NCBI GenBank assembly: GCA_031277685.1
Contig: JAITLV010000053.1
Location: forward strand, 1 to 45,795
Length of the DNA: 45,795 nt
Direction of reading: 5' to 3'
From: Sphingobacterium sp.
Lineage (GTDB): Bacteria; Bacteroidota; Bacteroidia; Sphingobacteriales; Sphingobacteriaceae
Part shown: positions 7,933-15,831 of the stretch, piece by piece
How positions within the stretch are numbered: position 1 is the stretch's first letter
Layout of the letters: each line of letters starts with the position of its first letter
The notes under the pieces: model-generated
What the model saw: only the letters and a program-made list of their open reading frames with translations
Told to the model about the DNA's origin: nothing
Databases searched by the model: none
Position numbers and translations under genes: made by a program

Positions 7933-9252
7933 TTAACGTGGGATCAGGATTATAAATGTTGTTCCCTGCTGCAACTTGCTCGTAACTTTGATTTCTCCCT
8001 TATATTTTTTGACGATATTTTTCACAAGAAATAGACCGATCCCCAATCCTTTTGTGTCATGGACATTGTCTTTTTGGATCCGGTAAAATTTCTCAAAAAT
8101 ATAGGGCAACTCTTTTTCTTCCATCCCTTGCCCATTGTCGTTAATTTGAATGGATAGCTCATTTTTTTGCTGCTCAAAATGAATATTCAGTTGTGTGGCG
8201 CCATATTTAACCGCATTATTCAGCAGGTTGTAAAATAATGTCGTTGCGTCTATTGAGTTAAGACCAATTGGTGGAACGGAACTTGGGCTCACTACAAGTT
8301 CGATGCTTGGATTACTCAGTTTAAAGTCACTAAAAATGGTCATCAACTCTTCTGTTGACGTTGGCGATTCGCCTGTTGCTGTCGGATGTTGACTTAATGG
8401 GTCGAGTGTTTGTTCCAAACGGATCACTTGACGTTCAATTACCGCAATGATTGTGTCATCTGGTGATTTACGAAGGGTTTTGGTCGCAATTTTTAAGGTG
8501 GCAATGGGTGTTTTGAGCTCATGTGAAATATTGTCAACAGCATCATGCAATACTTCAATTTGTTTTTCCTGCTTCCTGAGATTATTGATTGTCCGATAAA
8601 ACAGCCAGATAAATGCTGCTAAAATCAACAAAGTACTTAGCAGGAGTGAGGTAAGTTCCTTAAATAAAATCCAGCCCAGATTGATTACTTCAAAAGAAGT
8701 CTTTCGTGGCACCGAAAAAACATATAAGATTTCTCTGCTTTCGATACTATCCTGGATCTTGTTCGTTTCAGTTTTTTCCGTAAGCCACTTACTGCTGGAT
8801 AATTCTGTTGGATGATGAAACGTACCAATGGTTGTATATACCGTGATTGGGCCATTTACCAATGGTTTTGTCGCACCTTTATAATAAATGCCTAGTATTT
8901 CCTGTTTAAGGATGACGTGCATCCCCTGTGGGCGGAATATACTGTCGACATAGTTGGTTAGTTGTCTGGAAGTTTGCTGTGCGTGGACCGCGTATAAGCT
9001 TTTGAGGCCTTGTTCAGTAATCTCTTTTTTGACCAATTTGATGTAGTAATCGCGGGCGATATCTTTGCTCAATAAGTTGTTGTCAAAAAGGGAGTCAGCG
9101 TCATTTAATTTATCCAGATTCTTTTTGACATTAGCGAATATTTCGCGTTGTTTGAGCTGATAGGTATTGTACAATTGATAACCTTGTATGCCGATAAGTA
9201 CGGCAAAAAAGAATATAAAAAGAATAATATAACTTTTCGGTTTCAATTCCAT
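7933..9252 (-). CDS. Membrane sensor histidine kinase
   Basis: This is a sensor kinase of 439 residues from the chosen ATG. A first membrane helix (about residues 7-27) and a second (about 200-220) flank a periplasmic sensor region of some 170 residues with no recognised domain. The HisKA domain carries the phosphorylated histidine in SHELKTP (H244). The ATPase domain shows the N box (LLNNAVKYG), G1 (DNGQGM) and G2 (GLGIGLFLVKNIV). An in-frame ATG 24 nt further upstream is possible, but it would place the TATATTTG -7 element inside the gene. It is followed by its response regulator gene and is divergent from the outer-membrane receptor gene at 9368. The stimulus is unknown; an envelope or nutrient signal is inferred from context. 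Confidence 0.94.
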   Translation of the reverse strand: MELKPKSYIILFIFFFAVLIGIQGYQLYNTYQLKQREIFANVKKNLDKLNDADSLFDNNLLSKDIARDYYIKLVKKEITEQGLKSLYAVHAQQTSRQLTNYVDSIFRPQGMHVILKQEILGIYYKGATKPLVNGPITVYTTIGTFHHPTELSSSKWLTEKTETNKIQDSIESREILYVFSVPRKTSFEVINLGWILFKELTSLLLSTLLILAAFIWLFYRTINNLRKQEKQIEVLHDAVDNISHELKTPIATLKIATKTLRKSPDDTIIAVIERQVIRLEQTLDPLSQHPTATGESPTSTEELMTIFSDFKLSNPSIELVVSPSSVPPIGLNSIDATTLFYNLLNNAVKYGATQLNIHFEQQKNELSIQINDNGQGMEEKELPYIFEKFYRIQKDNVHDTKGLGIGLFLVKNIVKKYKGEIKVTSKLQQGTTFIILIPR

Positions 9253-9257
9253 ATATA

Positions 9258-9265
9258 CAAATATA
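9258..9265 (-). promoter_or_regulatory. Probable -7 element of the histidine kinase gene
   Basis: The minus strand reads TATATTTG, a perfect TAnnTTTG match, ending 5 nt before the ATG at 9250-9252. No clear -33 box was found. If used, it predicts a leaderless kinase message and supports the 9252 start. Confidence 0.4.
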
Positions 9266-9291
9266 ACTGCTCGCATCGAAGATTAAATACC

Positions 9292-9324
9292 TTAACCCTG
9301 CATTAACGCTTCATTAACCATATT
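9292..9324 (+). promoter_or_regulatory. Triple 11-bp direct repeat, candidate response-regulator operator
   Basis: TTAAC occurs at 9292, 9303 and 9314, exactly 11 bp apart. The first two full units agree at nine of eleven positions (TTAAC-x-CT-x-CA). Direct repeats with an 11-bp period are the hallmark of OmpR/PhoB-family binding sites. The site lies between the divergent kinase gene and the receptor gene. It ends about 16 bp before the receptor's likely -7 element (CAATTTTG, 9341-9348), so it covers the -33 region, where an activator would bind. Confidence 0.55.
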
Positions 9325-9340
9325 TAGCAGCGATAATAAA

Positions 9341-9348
9341 CAATTTTG
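9341..9348 (+). promoter_or_regulatory. Possible -7 element of the outer-membrane receptor gene
   Basis: CAATTTTG differs from TAnnTTTG at one position and lies 19 nt before the ATG at 9368. No good -33 box is present, and the triple TTAAC repeat occupies that region, as expected for an activator-dependent promoter. Confidence 0.3.
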
Positions 9349-9367
9349 GAACATTAAATTCCGAAAT

Positions 9368-11743
9368 ATGAAAGGTTTATTAGTAGTGTTGCTTGCAGTG
9401 CCATTGTTCGTGTCAGCACAGACGAGACAGGTAGGAGGACAGGTTCGTAATGAGAATAATGAGTTATTGACTGATGCATCTATTCGTTTATTGGACAGTA
9501 CCTATCAGCAGCTCCGGGAAATGAAAACGGATTCAACCGGACAGTTTGAGTTATCCTTAACGAAGAATACAAAATATTACCTTAGGGCCTCCCATTTGAA
9601 TTATGGATCCAGGGAATTATTTTTTTACAGTGATACGATCATGAGTCCACTGATCCTGACACTTCTCTCAAAAGTAAAAACGCTGGAGGAAGTAGATGTT
9701 GTGGGGCGGCAACCACGATTGATCCGTAAGTTGGACCGTCTTGAATTTAATGTTCAAAATAGTAACCTTTCTGCGCTCAACACCTGGGATATTCTTAAAC
9801 GTACACCTTTAGTGATGGCTAGTGGTTCGGACCTCATGGTCCGTGGCAGCAAAAAGATTACGGTGCTTATCAATGAGCGCAAGGTTATGCTCAGTGGTGA
9901 TGAATTGAAGACCTATTTAGAGAATACAGCAGGTAACGATGTCCAGTCCATAGAAGTGATCACCAATCCGCCGGCAAAATATGAAGCAGATGGGACGACA
10001 ATAATTAACATCAAGCTTACCAAATCTACCTTATATGGATATCGGGGTACAGTGCTGGGTTTGGCGGAAAAAAGCAGCACATGGAAACAATTGTTTGGGC
10101 TGACACAGTATTATAAGAACGAGAAATTTAATCTACGGGCAACATATAATTTTGGACGTGGTACCTATGCCCGTTATGAAACAAACTATGTGTATTATCC
10201 GAAGGAGCAAACTTCATGGGAAGGTACGATGGATCGTTTCGATACGAATAATAGCCAAAATAGTTATGTACTTTCCGCCGAATATACCCCGGATACCACA
10301 TGGACGATCAATATGGGGCTAAATGGATATTATGGGCCAAGATCATATGGAGTATATGAGGTACCTACCATAATTTATAATAAGGATCACGTACAAGAAT
10401 CCAGTTATTTTACAACAAATGACCATAAGCGGTCCAATAGGACCAACAATCTTTACCTACAGGTGTTGAAGAAACTAAGTCCCCAATGGAGTATCAACTG
10501 GTCATCTTATTTTACATCCAATCGCGCGACAAACGATCAAGATGTATTGACAGCCTTGAATTTCAAAGGTGAAGAACCATCAAGTACACGCTTTATTAGT
10601 AATAACGATAGTAAAAACAGGCTTTTTTCCACACAGATAGATATTTCGGGGAAGATTAAAGGGCTGGAAGTTGAATTCGGTGGAAAATTTAGTGATGTAA
10701 AAACAACAAGTGACCTGTTGTTTTCGGATGATGAATCTGGAACACTGCAATATCGTCCTGAAAAAAGTAGTTTATTTGATTATAATGAACGTAATGCAGC
10801 CTTATATACATCATTTAGCTATATCTGGAAGAAATGGAGTTGGAAAGCTGGGTTAAGAGGGGAGTATACTGATTTAGAGGGGGTTGTTTCTGAACCTGAA
10901 GATATGAATAAGCAGGATTATTTCGTCTTATTTCCGACCTTTTATATGCAATATGCATTGTCAGATCAGCAGCAAGTTGGATTTTCCTATGGCAAAAGAA
11001 TCAGTCGGCCTGCCTATTCATGGCTTAACCCCGCGAAATCTTATTATAACCTCTTTTCCTATTTTCAGGGTGATCCCCGCTTAAGGGCAACTATTGTACA
11101 TAACCTCAATCTGACCTGGACCAAAAATAGCTGGAATGTGGATCTATTTTACCGTTTTGAGAAGTGGCCTAATATGGAAATTGCCTTGCAGGATAACATC
11201 AACCACCAGTTGATTTTTCAATATACCAATATCAAGAAAGGTCAGGGAGCAGGAATTGATCTGGCAAAAAGTTTTCAATTGACTTCACGCTGGGGATTAA
11301 ACCTTCAGCTCGAGGGAATGTATAATGAGAATTATTTTATGGGTGCGGATGATGTGCTTCATAAGAATGATGTATACATTGGAAATGGAAATATCAGTTC
11401 AAGTTATGTGCTGGACAAAAATGCGGGCTGGAATGTGGAAGTTGGGAATACCTTTACCTCACCGACTATCCAGGGACCATTTCGGATCACGGGCTACTCC
11501 AGTACCTATTTAACAACCAACCGGAAGTTTTTCAACAAGAAACTAGAAGTTAATCTTGCGTTTATGGATATTTTCAAGACAGAAAAAATGAGGATATCGT
11601 CTAATTACGCCGATCAGAATAATTATTTTGATGACTATCGGGATACAAGAAAGGTCAATGTCACGCTGCGTTATCACTTTGGAAACCAAAAGATCAAAAG
11701 CAGTAATCAGCCGAATAAGACCGAAGAACAAAACAGACTTTAG
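9368..11743 (+). CDS. TonB-receptor-like outer-membrane beta-barrel protein
   Basis: This 791-residue protein starts with a signal peptide (cleavage near VSAQ, residue 18). A carboxypeptidase-regulatory-like beta-sandwich follows (about 20-100), then a plug-like domain (about 105-215, with the VITNPPAKYEADG signature), and a barrel of aromatic-rich amphipathic strands to about residue 775. The last strand ends LRYHFG, followed by a hydrophilic tail of about 20 residues. This is the organisation of the OMP_b-brl_3 family (TonB-dependent-receptor-related), not SusC: there is no SusD partner and the protein is shorter. It is divergent from a two-component system, and the shared intergenic region holds an OmpR-type repeat site, so regulation by that system is likely. 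The ligand is unknown. Confidence 0.9.
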   Translation: MKGLLVVLLAVPLFVSAQTRQVGGQVRNENNELLTDASIRLLDSTYQQLREMKTDSTGQFELSLTKNTKYYLRASHLNYGSRELFFYSDTIMSPLILTLLSKVKTLEEVDVVGRQPRLIRKLDRLEFNVQNSNLSALNTWDILKRTPLVMASGSDLMVRGSKKITVLINERKVMLSGDELKTYLENTAGNDVQSIEVITNPPAKYEADGTTIINIKLTKSTLYGYRGTVLGLAEKSSTWKQLFGLTQYYKNEKFNLRATYNFGRGTYARYETNYVYYPKEQTSWEGTMDRFDTNNSQNSYVLSAEYTPDTTWTINMGLNGYYGPRSYGVYEVPTIIYNKDHVQESSYFTTNDHKRSNRTNNLYLQVLKKLSPQWSINWSSYFTSNRATNDQDVLTALNFKGEEPSSTRFISNNDSKNRLFSTQIDISGKIKGLEVEFGGKFSDVKTTSDLLFSDDESGTLQYRPEKSSLFDYNERNAALYTSFSYIWKKWSWKAGLRGEYTDLEGVVSEPEDMNKQDYFVLFPTFYMQYALSDQQQVGFSYGKRISRPAYSWLNPAKSYYNLFSYFQGDPRLRATIVHNLNLTWTKNSWNVDLFYRFEKWPNMEIALQDNINHQLIFQYTNIKKGQGAGIDLAKSFQLTSRWGLNLQLEGMYNENYFMGADDVLHKNDVYIGNGNISSSYVLDKNAGWNVEVGNTFTSPTIQGPFRITGYSSTYLTTNRKFFNKKLEVNLAFMDIFKTEKMRISSNYADQNNYFDDYRDTRKVNVTLRYHFGNQKIKSSNQPNKTEEQNRL

Positions 11744-11752
11744 TTCTTATAC

Positions 11753-11817
11753 AAACGTCAAACGCTCGATGGCGATCGCTGTAATTAAAAGCGATCGCCA
11801 TCGAGCGTTTGACGTTT
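11753..11817. terminator. Long perfect hairpin between convergent genes
   Basis: Arms 11753-11780 and 11790-11817 are perfectly complementary over 28 bp with a 9-nt loop and contain GCGATCGC in each arm. It lies between the convergent receptor and OsmC genes and probably ends transcription from both sides. There is no long T-run, so it is not a classic intrinsic terminator. Confidence 0.65.
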
Positions 11818-11826
11818 TACAAAAAC

Positions 11827-12243
11827 TTAGTTTATTTTTAACGAGTAGGTGATATTGATACCACCTGCTGCAAGCATGTCATGAACAGAGCAATATTTCT
11901 TCACGGCTAATTCAGCGGCTTTTGCGGCTTTTACTTCATCAATATCTCCCTTTAGGAAAAAGTTGATGTGGATATCTGTGAATATCTGCGGGATTTCTTC
12001 GCGACGTTTTCCTTCTACTTCCACTTGGATATCGTCAATTTGCTGGCGTTGTTTGACCAATATACTGTGTAGATCAAAAACGCTACAAGAACCCAATGCC
12101 ATCAAGACCAATTCCATGGGGCGGACACCTTTGCCTTCGCCGCCGATGGCTTCAGAACCATCGATATTCACTTTGACAGTAGATAATTCACTGCTGGCTT
12201 CGAAATGCACAGCTTGATTGACACGGTTTAATTTGACTTTCAT
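11827..12243 (-). CDS. OsmC/Ohr-family peroxide-reducing protein
   Basis: This 138-residue OsmC-fold protein probably reduces organic peroxides through a pair of cysteines: C53 in LGSCSVFD and C118 in KKYCSVHD. Both positions match the reactive cysteines of the family, and the PMELVLMALGSC segment is typical of the YhfA-like OsmC subgroup. Length is normal. It stands alone, convergent with the receptor gene and separated from the next gene in its own direction by 256 bp that hold the terminator of that gene. No recognisable promoter element lies in front of it. The substrate cannot be read from the sequence. Confidence 0.9.
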   Translation of the reverse strand: MKVKLNRVNQAVHFEASSELSTVKVNIDGSEAIGGEGKGVRPMELVLMALGSCSVFDLHSILVKQRQQIDDIQVEVEGKRREEIPQIFTDIHINFFLKGDIDEVKAAKAAELAVKKYCSVHDMLAAGGINITYSLKIN

Positions 12244-12432
12244 AAGAATAATTATTTACGCGTATTGTATTTGTTTTTGCATCCTTATTGCCTTTAGTAC
12301 TGGTTTTCATTGTGTTGTCTTCTTATACAGGTTTGTCTGACCCAGCTTTTGAAGCGAATGAATGTTAAACAAACATAAAACTTTTTGAAGTCGATGAATG
12401 ACTTTGTATAACAAAAATACGCATTGTTTTAC

Positions 12433-12474
12433 AAAAAAAGGTCATCTGAATGTTCAATTCAAATGACCTTTTTT
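12433..12474 (-). terminator. Intrinsic terminator of the SGNH hydrolase gene
   Basis: Arms AAAGGTCATCTGAA-type at 12433-12450 and 12458-12474 form a stem with one mismatch and a 7-nt loop. Read on the minus strand it is followed by seven T residues. It lies 26-67 nt after the SGNH gene stop. Confidence 0.8.
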
Positions 12475-12499
12475 AGATCCTTTTGGTTAATTTATAGCA

Positions 12500-13852
12500 C
12501 TAAGGTAAGGCAACTCCGCCATACTGGCTCACATTTACTTTTCCTAGTTTGGTGCTATATTTCGCATTGATGGCATCAACAAAAACATTGGCCATAATGG
12601 CATAGCCCATAGGCGTTAAGTGAACACCATCCAATGAAAAGATGTTTCCAGTAATATATTTATTGCTGATGGCAACACCATTAATTTGATAGCCCGATTT
12701 TACTTTGTTCAAGAAGCTGTAAATATCGGCTACAGCCAGCTTTTTGCTGTCCGCAACCTGTTTGATAATCGTGTTTAGTGCGACAACTCGATCTTGGACC
12801 ATTTTTGCCTCTGCCTCATCCAAAACAAAATTGTCACCTACAGGATTTCTCGGATGGAGACCATAAGGAAATGGATTTACTACACCTGTTGCCGGATCTT
12901 TGAGATCTTGTCTACCCAATAGGCCTGCCGAAGAAAATGGCAGAATAAACATGTCTTTATCCGTTGCTGCCCGAGGAAGGTCAGCTTTTGTTTTGATATA
13001 AATATCACTAACAGGATCTTTCCCTTGTTCCTTTAAGGCAGCATTCACCCCTGCCAGTAACGCTTGGCGTGTCACTGTTGTGAAATAAGGCACTGCCGTC
13101 ACATCAGGAATGGTTGCGACCACCCCTTTCTGTTCTTTGCTTGTCAATTTGGTTATAAATTCAGTATAACGCACTGTAAAGGTCTGTTCTGAAATCAAGG
13201 CATTTGTTGGGTCAGTGGTTACAGCACCGTTTGTGGCATAGCCCAACACATCATTATTTCCTAAACAGAAGGAGAAAAATGTATGATCTTTCGTGGTTGC
13301 GAAATCTACATAAGTTGTGGTAACTGGCGCATTGTCTGGTAGCAATCGTTCAAAATAAGGATTTCCTTTTGTGGTACCTATTCCTGGTGCAAATGCCATA
13401 TCCAAACGCATGCCCGGTACGCCTAGATTATTAATGGGACCAGTGTATTTGATATAAAGGGGCTTTTTGTCTTCCGTTTGACCACGGATGGCCAGGTGAT
13501 CGGTTACGGTGCCCAATTGAGGTTGACCGTTTACCAGCGCTTTTAAATATAAGAACCCACTGCCATTATAGTTTTCTGCAGGAAAATAAGGCTGCAAAAA
13601 TTCTCCGCCGCCTACTTTTTTCATCTCTTGCGCAAGCATATTGGGGAAAGATTGTTCCTGTCCCTTCAGACTTAGGCCACTATTGGCATAGCCCGAAGTC
13701 AGGGAGTTACCAACAGCAATGTATTTGCTAAAATCCACATTTTCAGGATTTCCACCTTTGGTGTCAAGGTCGATAGATGGTTTACAGGATGCTGCCAATG
13801 CGATCGCCGCAAAACCAATATAAAGCTTAATATTTTTTTGAAGTCTTTTCAT
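12500..13852 (-). CDS. SGNH/GDSL-family hydrolase lipoprotein
   Basis: The 450-residue protein has a lipoprotein signal ending in LAASC (C23). SGNH hydrolase blocks are visible: the nucleophile serine in GNSLTSG (S50), a block III-like LGNND with the oxyanion asparagine, and the catalytic D-x-x-H in SLDGVHLTP (D408, H411). It is therefore expected to be an esterase or lipase anchored to a membrane, but the substrate is unknown. Its start lies 6 nt after the stop of the FadL-type porin gene, so the two form an operon. The same pair, a FadL-type channel for hydrophobic molecules plus an SGNH lipoprotein, recurs in Bacteroidota and suggests that the esterase acts on a lipid that the porin moves. 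Confidence 0.92.
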   Translation of the reverse strand: MKRLQKNIKLYIGFAAIALAASCKPSIDLDTKGGNPENVDFSKYIAVGNSLTSGYANSGLSLKGQEQSFPNMLAQEMKKVGGGEFLQPYFPAENYNGSGFLYLKALVNGQPQLGTVTDHLAIRGQTEDKKPLYIKYTGPINNLGVPGMRLDMAFAPGIGTTKGNPYFERLLPDNAPVTTTYVDFATTKDHTFFSFCLGNNDVLGYATNGAVTTDPTNALISEQTFTVRYTEFITKLTSKEQKGVVATIPDVTAVPYFTTVTRQALLAGVNAALKEQGKDPVSDIYIKTKADLPRAATDKDMFILPFSSAGLLGRQDLKDPATGVVNPFPYGLHPRNPVGDNFVLDEAEAKMVQDRVVALNTIIKQVADSKKLAVADIYSFLNKVKSGYQINGVAISNKYITGNIFSLDGVHLTPMGYAIMANVFVDAINAKYSTKLGKVNVSQYGGVALP

Positions 13853-13858
13853 AATCTA

Positions 13859-15079
13859 TTACCATTTATAGGTGAATGAAATTGAAGGGGCATGAATGTT
13901 GGTTTTGTAAGCGCCGACAATCTGTGTCGCTGGGCTAGTAACAGTACGCTCTTTCAATTTTTGTAAAACATATGCTGCATGAAGGCTGAATTTGTCGTTA
14001 ATTGCATAAGATAATCCCAATGCGCCCATAATCCGATCGTTGTCAGGAGTTTCTGCGTATACATAGTCTTGACCGACTGGTGTTTTTACGTAACCCACTC
14101 CAGCACGTACAGCTAAATTTTCACATGCTTTATAATTTACTCCGACTTTCCCTGAAAATGCATTCTTATAATTTTTTATTTGCTCTGTATCCTGTAACAA
14201 AGGCGTATTGTCTGCATAATCAAATACTAACTTTTTATAAATATTGTACTGGATAAAGGTTCCGTCAGCAACAATGTCCACTTTGTCACTTACAGGCACT
14301 GAAACACCTAGGTTAAGTGATGCCGGTAAAGGAAGCTCTGCACTGAATTTGGTATCCGGAAACGAGGCTGCAACAGCTTCAGGGACGGTGAATTCAGCAT
14401 CACCTTTTTTCAGTTTGGTAACGACTTTTGAGCGGTAAGATAAAGAGATTGCGACGTTGTTGTCAAAGTTGTAATGGGCACCGACGTTGTAACCTATACC
14501 TGTACCTGTTCCCGTTAACTTAGCGTGCCCAGAAGATCCGTCAGGTAAAAATAGCGGTAATGATCTCGCTAAATCCACCATGCCGATGTTGTACACAAAT
14601 CCGGCACCGACACTTAAGTTGTCTGTAAGTTTATAACTAATCGTAGGTTGGATATAAATCGCTCTTAACTTAAGATGATTGAGTTCATATTTTCCGGGCC
14701 AACTATCTCCCCAGTCCACTGCTCCACCATATGGTGTATAAACACCAAGTCCTGCTTTCCAACGGGCGTTGTTTGGTCCAAATGTAGCGAAAACAGAGAA
14801 AGGAGGCGTGACTTGCGAGCGTGTGTTATACACTTGATTGCTTCCAGATTCTTTAAAGGCTGATCGATACATGACTGTAGATATGCCTGCAGATACTGCA
14901 TTGTGGTCCATTTTTGCAAGACCCCCCGGATTGTAGAATATACTTGTTTCGTCTGTGAATAGTGCAGATCCAGCACCAGCCATACCTAATGCCCGTACGC
15001 CCTGCGTGTTCACTTGAGACCCTTGTGCAAAGAGCAGTGATGGTGATGCACAAAGTATTGAGAATAATAATTTCTTCAT
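13859..15079 (-). CDS. OmpP1/FadL/TodX-family outer-membrane transporter
   Basis: This 406-residue barrel protein has a signal peptide (cleavage near LLFAQ, residue 19). The N-terminal segment (NTQGVRALGMAGAGSA ... ETSIFYNPGGLA) is the FadL-family hatch signature, and the protein ends in an aromatic strand (ISFTYKW). FadL proteins let long-chain fatty acids or other hydrophobic compounds pass the outer membrane by lateral diffusion. It is the first gene of a two-gene operon with the SGNH hydrolase. The 147-bp gap to the divergent thiol peroxidase gene shows no convincing TAnnTTTG element on this strand. Confidence 0.93.
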   Translation of the reverse strand: MKKLLFSILCASPSLLFAQGSQVNTQGVRALGMAGAGSALFTDETSIFYNPGGLAKMDHNAVSAGISTVMYRSAFKESGSNQVYNTRSQVTPPFSVFATFGPNNARWKAGLGVYTPYGGAVDWGDSWPGKYELNHLKLRAIYIQPTISYKLTDNLSVGAGFVYNIGMVDLARSLPLFLPDGSSGHAKLTGTGTGIGYNVGAHYNFDNNVAISLSYRSKVVTKLKKGDAEFTVPEAVAASFPDTKFSAELPLPASLNLGVSVPVSDKVDIVADGTFIQYNIYKKLVFDYADNTPLLQDTEQIKNYKNAFSGKVGVNYKACENLAVRAGVGYVKTPVGQDYVYAETPDNDRIMGALGLSYAINDKFSLHAAYVLQKLKERTVTSPATQIVGAYKTNIHAPSISFTYKW

Positions 15080-15159
15080 ACTAGTGTTTATTGTTGGTTA
15101 ACATTCCTCTTTAAAATACAATGCTAACATAATAAATGTTTGGCTAAAATTAATAAATG

Positions 15160-15190
15160 TTGTGTAATATTTTTTTTGCTCGTACCTTTA
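15160..15190 (+). promoter_or_regulatory. Probable tpx promoter
   Basis: A TTG at 15160-15162 and TACCTTTA at 15183-15190 (TAnnTTTG with the final G replaced) are separated by 20 nt, close to the Bacteroidota spacing. It would give a leader of about 30 nt to the ATG at 15227. Confidence 0.4.
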
Positions 15191-15226
15191 AATGCAAGGA
15201 TACTAAAAATTAAACAATCATATTTT

Positions 15227-15727
15227 ATGGCTACAATCACTTTTAAGGGCAATCCAGTGAATACAAAAGGCAATTTGCCACAGGTCGGTGAGCAAGCACC
15301 TGATTTTAAATTAACTGCGGGAGATCTCTCCGATAAATCATTAGCAGACTTCAAAGGGAAAAAAATTGTGTTAAATATTTTTCCTAGTGTGGATACAGGA
15401 ACTTGTGCGGCATCGGTACGCGCATTCAATAAAGAAGCATCCCAGTTGGACAATACGGTTGTATTGTGTATATCGAAAGATTTGCCATTTGCACAAGGTC
15501 GTTTTTGCGCTGCGGAAGGTTTGAGTAATGTGGTGACACTATCAGAATATAAAGATTCGAATTTCTCCGATGCCTATCAATTGGCCATCGCAGACGGCCC
15601 CTTGGCTGGGCTATTGAGCCGCGTTGTCATCACCTTAGATGAAAATGGTAAAGTTTTGTATGAAGAGCAAGTGGCAGAAATCGCTGACGAACCGAACTAT
15701 GCGGCAGCAATTGCTTCATTGAACTAA
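15227..15727 (+). CDS. tpx: Thiol peroxidase (atypical 2-Cys peroxiredoxin)
   Basis: Tpx reduces hydrogen and alkyl peroxides with electrons from thioredoxin. The 166-residue protein has the peroxidatic cysteine C60 in [12 protein letters not shown] and the resolving cysteine C94 in GRFCAAEG, matching the 61/95 pair of E. coli Tpx in position and spacing. The start at 15227 ([12 protein letters not shown]) is chosen because it opens the conserved Tpx sequence. A longer in-frame version would add 29 unrelated residues and run through the promoter region. The gene is divergent from the porin gene and convergent with metZ, with a strong shared hairpin at its end. Confidence 0.96.
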   Translation: MATITFKGNPVNTKGNLPQVGEQAPDFKLTAGDLSDKSLADFKGKKIVLNIFPSVDTGTCAASVRAFNKEASQLDNTVVLCISKDLPFAQGRFCAAEGLSNVVTLSEYKDSNFSDAYQLAIADGPLAGLLSRVVITLDENGKVLYEEQVAEIADEPNYAAAIASLN

Positions 15728-15774
15728 ATAGGAGAATATTGGATATTAAGAACGAATCTTATATCCCAATACCA

Positions 15775-15831
15775 AAAACCAAATAAGCGATAAAAGCGTG
15801 CTAGGCACGCTTTTATCGCTTATTTGGTTTT
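15775..15831. terminator. Bidirectional hairpin terminator overlapping the metZ stop
   Basis: The arms form a perfect 27-bp stem with a 3-nt TAG loop (15775-15801 and 15805-15831). A-rich and T-rich ends allow termination in both directions. The right arm contains the stop codon and the last codons of the convergent metZ (15820 onward), so the hairpin is partly coding. Confidence 0.8.

Noticed and set aside
7933..9276. A longer histidine kinase starting at 9276
   Set aside because: The extra eight codons run through a perfect TATATTTG promoter element and precede the natural start of the signal-anchor helix.
14665..14976. 103-codon antisense frame inside the FadL-type porin gene
   Set aside because: It lies fully inside a well-supported gene on the same strand in another frame and has no family features.
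15124..15453. 109-codon minus-strand frame covering the start of tpx
   Set aside because: It overlaps the tpx promoter and coding sequence and shows no recognisable protein pattern.
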